A stretch of DNA of 64,000 nt. Origin: Nitrospirota bacterium (GTDB lineage: Bacteria > Nitrospirota > Thermodesulfovibrionia > Thermodesulfovibrionales > UBA6898). The stretch is taken from contig JACRHC010000080.1 in NCBI GenBank assembly GCA_016217675.1, positions 1 through 64,000 on the forward strand, given 5' to 3'. Of the stretch, positions 62,976-64,000 are shown in pieces. Position 1 is the first letter of the stretch. Every line of letters begins with the position of its first letter. The notes below the pieces were generated by a model, which saw only the letters and a list, made by a program, of their open reading frames with translations, searched no databases and was not told the DNA's origin. The translations under genes were made by a program, and so were the position numbers.

Positions 62976-64000
62976 TCATCTGCATTCCGTTTTTATCCCG
63001 TCGAGCAGACCGCCGATCTGAGAGGAAAGTGCATCCACTTCGCGAAACAACTCTTCAGCTTTATTTCTGTTCCCCGCATTCATGGCCGAAACAACATCCT
63101 TTGCCAGAGTATGGATTCTGGCATGAGGTTCCTCAGCCGTCCGAAAGCTCTGGAGGGTTCCGCATTTTGACTTTCCTTCACCGTCGTACCACTTGCCAAA
63201 TCTGCAGGTATGATGATCGGGAAGTTGAGCAGCATCCAGGGTGATGTCACCCTTCAGGCATGCTGCGATCTTTCCGACAAAAAGCTTATGGTCTGTTTTT
63301 GCAACATCAAGTATCATCAGCTCGCTTCCCTTAGTCCTGAAGCCCGCGGTCGAATTTCTGAGTTCATCAGCAATCTTTGTCAGGCTGCTTACTTCGTGCA
63401 TGACTCCGTCGGCCATGCGTTCCATCTCCCTGGCAATGGCAGAAGTCCGTTCAATGTTGCCCGCAACCTCCTCAGACGCCGCAGACTGTTCGTCAACCGC
63501 CGTAGCTATTCTCGTAATTTCGTCCTGCACCTTCCTGACCGCGTCGACTATGATGTTGAGGGCCTGACCCGCCTTTGCAATAAATTCTTTTGATTCTCCG
63601 ACATCGGCAGCCGTCCGGGACATGGTCTGCGCCGTCTTTTCAGACTCCTGCTGCACAGCACTGATTCTTCCGGTAATCTGGGCAGTTGCCTTAATCGTCC
63701 GTTCTGCAAGCTTTCTCACCTCGTCCGCCACGACCGCAAACCCCCTGCCCTGCTCGCCTGCGCGGGCCGCCTCTATTGCAGCATTCAGCGCCAGGAGATT
63801 AGTCTGATCAGCTATATCCTTGATCACAATTGCGATATCGCCAATCTCGGAGACCTGGCCATTCAGGCGGCTCACCATCGACGAAAGCTCCTCTGTTGAG
63901 CTGAACAGGTGATCGACCTTACCAAGCACAATATCCGTAATTTCCTTGCCGGAATCCGCCATAGACATGGCTTCAGAAGCGCTCTCCGAAGCAGTTGATG
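62976..64000 (-). CDS. Chemoreceptor C-terminal part with CZB domain (5' end beyond window)
   Basis: The frame is open to the window edge; residues upstream of the first internal methionine ([10 protein letters not shown]) continue the signalling domain, so the gene is partial. The conserved tip ([20 protein letters not shown]) is followed by the rest of the signalling domain and a CZB domain with [11 protein letters not shown] and PHARIH. The C-terminal part closely parallels the heme-motif receptor at 56489-58453, so the two are probably related by duplication. The sensor domain is unseen. Confidence 0.93.
   Translation of the reverse strand, partial: STASESASEAMSMADSGKEITDIVLGKVDHLFSSTEELSSMVSRLNGQVSEIGDIAIVIKDIADQTNLLALNAAIEAARAGEQGRGFAVVADEVRKLAERTIKATAQITGRISAVQQESEKTAQTMSRTAADVGESKEFIAKAGQALNIIVDAVRKVQDEITRIATAVDEQSAASEEVAGNIERTSAIAREMERMADGVMHEVSSLTKIADELRNSTAGFRTKGSELMILDVAKTDHKLFVGKIAACLKGDITLDAAQLPDHHTCRFGKWYDGEGKSKCGTLQSFRTAEEPHARIHTLAKDVVSAMNAGNRNKAEELFREVDALSSQIGGLLDGIKTECR

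Overview
The window looks like a chromosomal segment of a motile, Gram-negative, chemotactic bacterium. Flagellar L-ring and P-ring genes (flgH, flgI) imply an outer membrane. The mix of c-di-AMP genes (cdaA-cdaR-glmM), FlbT/FlaF flagellin regulators, FlgJ fused to an M23 peptidase, many tandem chemoreceptors, HDOD proteins and DUF4143 ATPases fits a deep-branching lineage such as Nitrospirota or a deltaproteobacterial-type phylum. That assignment is inference from gene content only.

Region 1 (1-2.1 kb): the start of a bacteriohemerythrin gene and, upstream of it in the same direction, a hybrid PAS sensor kinase with cysteine-rich PAS domains.

Region 2 (2.3-17.6 kb): an accessory island. It holds an IS4-type transposase fragment, a TnsE-like gene, an AlbA_2-domain gene, several unrecognised genes, a DNA methyltransferase overlapping a PIN-domain gene, a trypsin-like protease with a duplicated 20-residue N-terminal repeat, a small HEWIH metallopeptidase, a ParE/RHH toxin-antitoxin remnant and a TIR-like remnant. 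Two 88-89 bp direct repeats (ends at 16165 and 17645) look like right ends of a Tn7/Tn5053-type transposon: a terminal TGTCA read inward, then about 20 bp boxes in tandem. The outer copy lies exactly where comEC loses its C-terminus, so the island inserted into comEC. A third, partial copy forms the apparent promoter of the TnsE-like gene. The left end was not found.

Region 3 (17.6-23 kb): the operon cdaA-cdaR-glmM-comEC' on the minus strand, then an initiator tRNA-Met with a terminator and a tRNA-Arg(TCT).

Region 4 (23-33.5 kb): two stator pairs (MotA/MotB), a sensor kinase, a PilZ protein, an HD-GYP response regulator and a second response regulator, apparently under a sigma-28 promoter. 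Divergent from these is a flagellin gene with its own sigma-28 promoter and 5' hairpins, followed by an unknown gene, flbT and flaF.

Region 5 (33.6-43.4 kb): a 1386-residue methyltransferase/glycosyltransferase/TPR protein and an acyltransferase, plausibly for flagellin or surface glycan modification; two DUF4143 ATPases; a TPR gene with a sigma-28 promoter; and cysC.

Region 6 (43.4-54 kb): on the minus strand flgF-flgG-flgA-flgH-flgI-flgJ(M23), then flgM-flgN-flgK-flgL from a sigma-28 promoter, a FliK-like gene and an FlhB C-terminal homologue. Region 7 (54-64 kb): two HDOD proteins, CheW, four chemoreceptors (one with a c-type heme motif, two with CZB domains) and CheB; the last receptor runs off the window.
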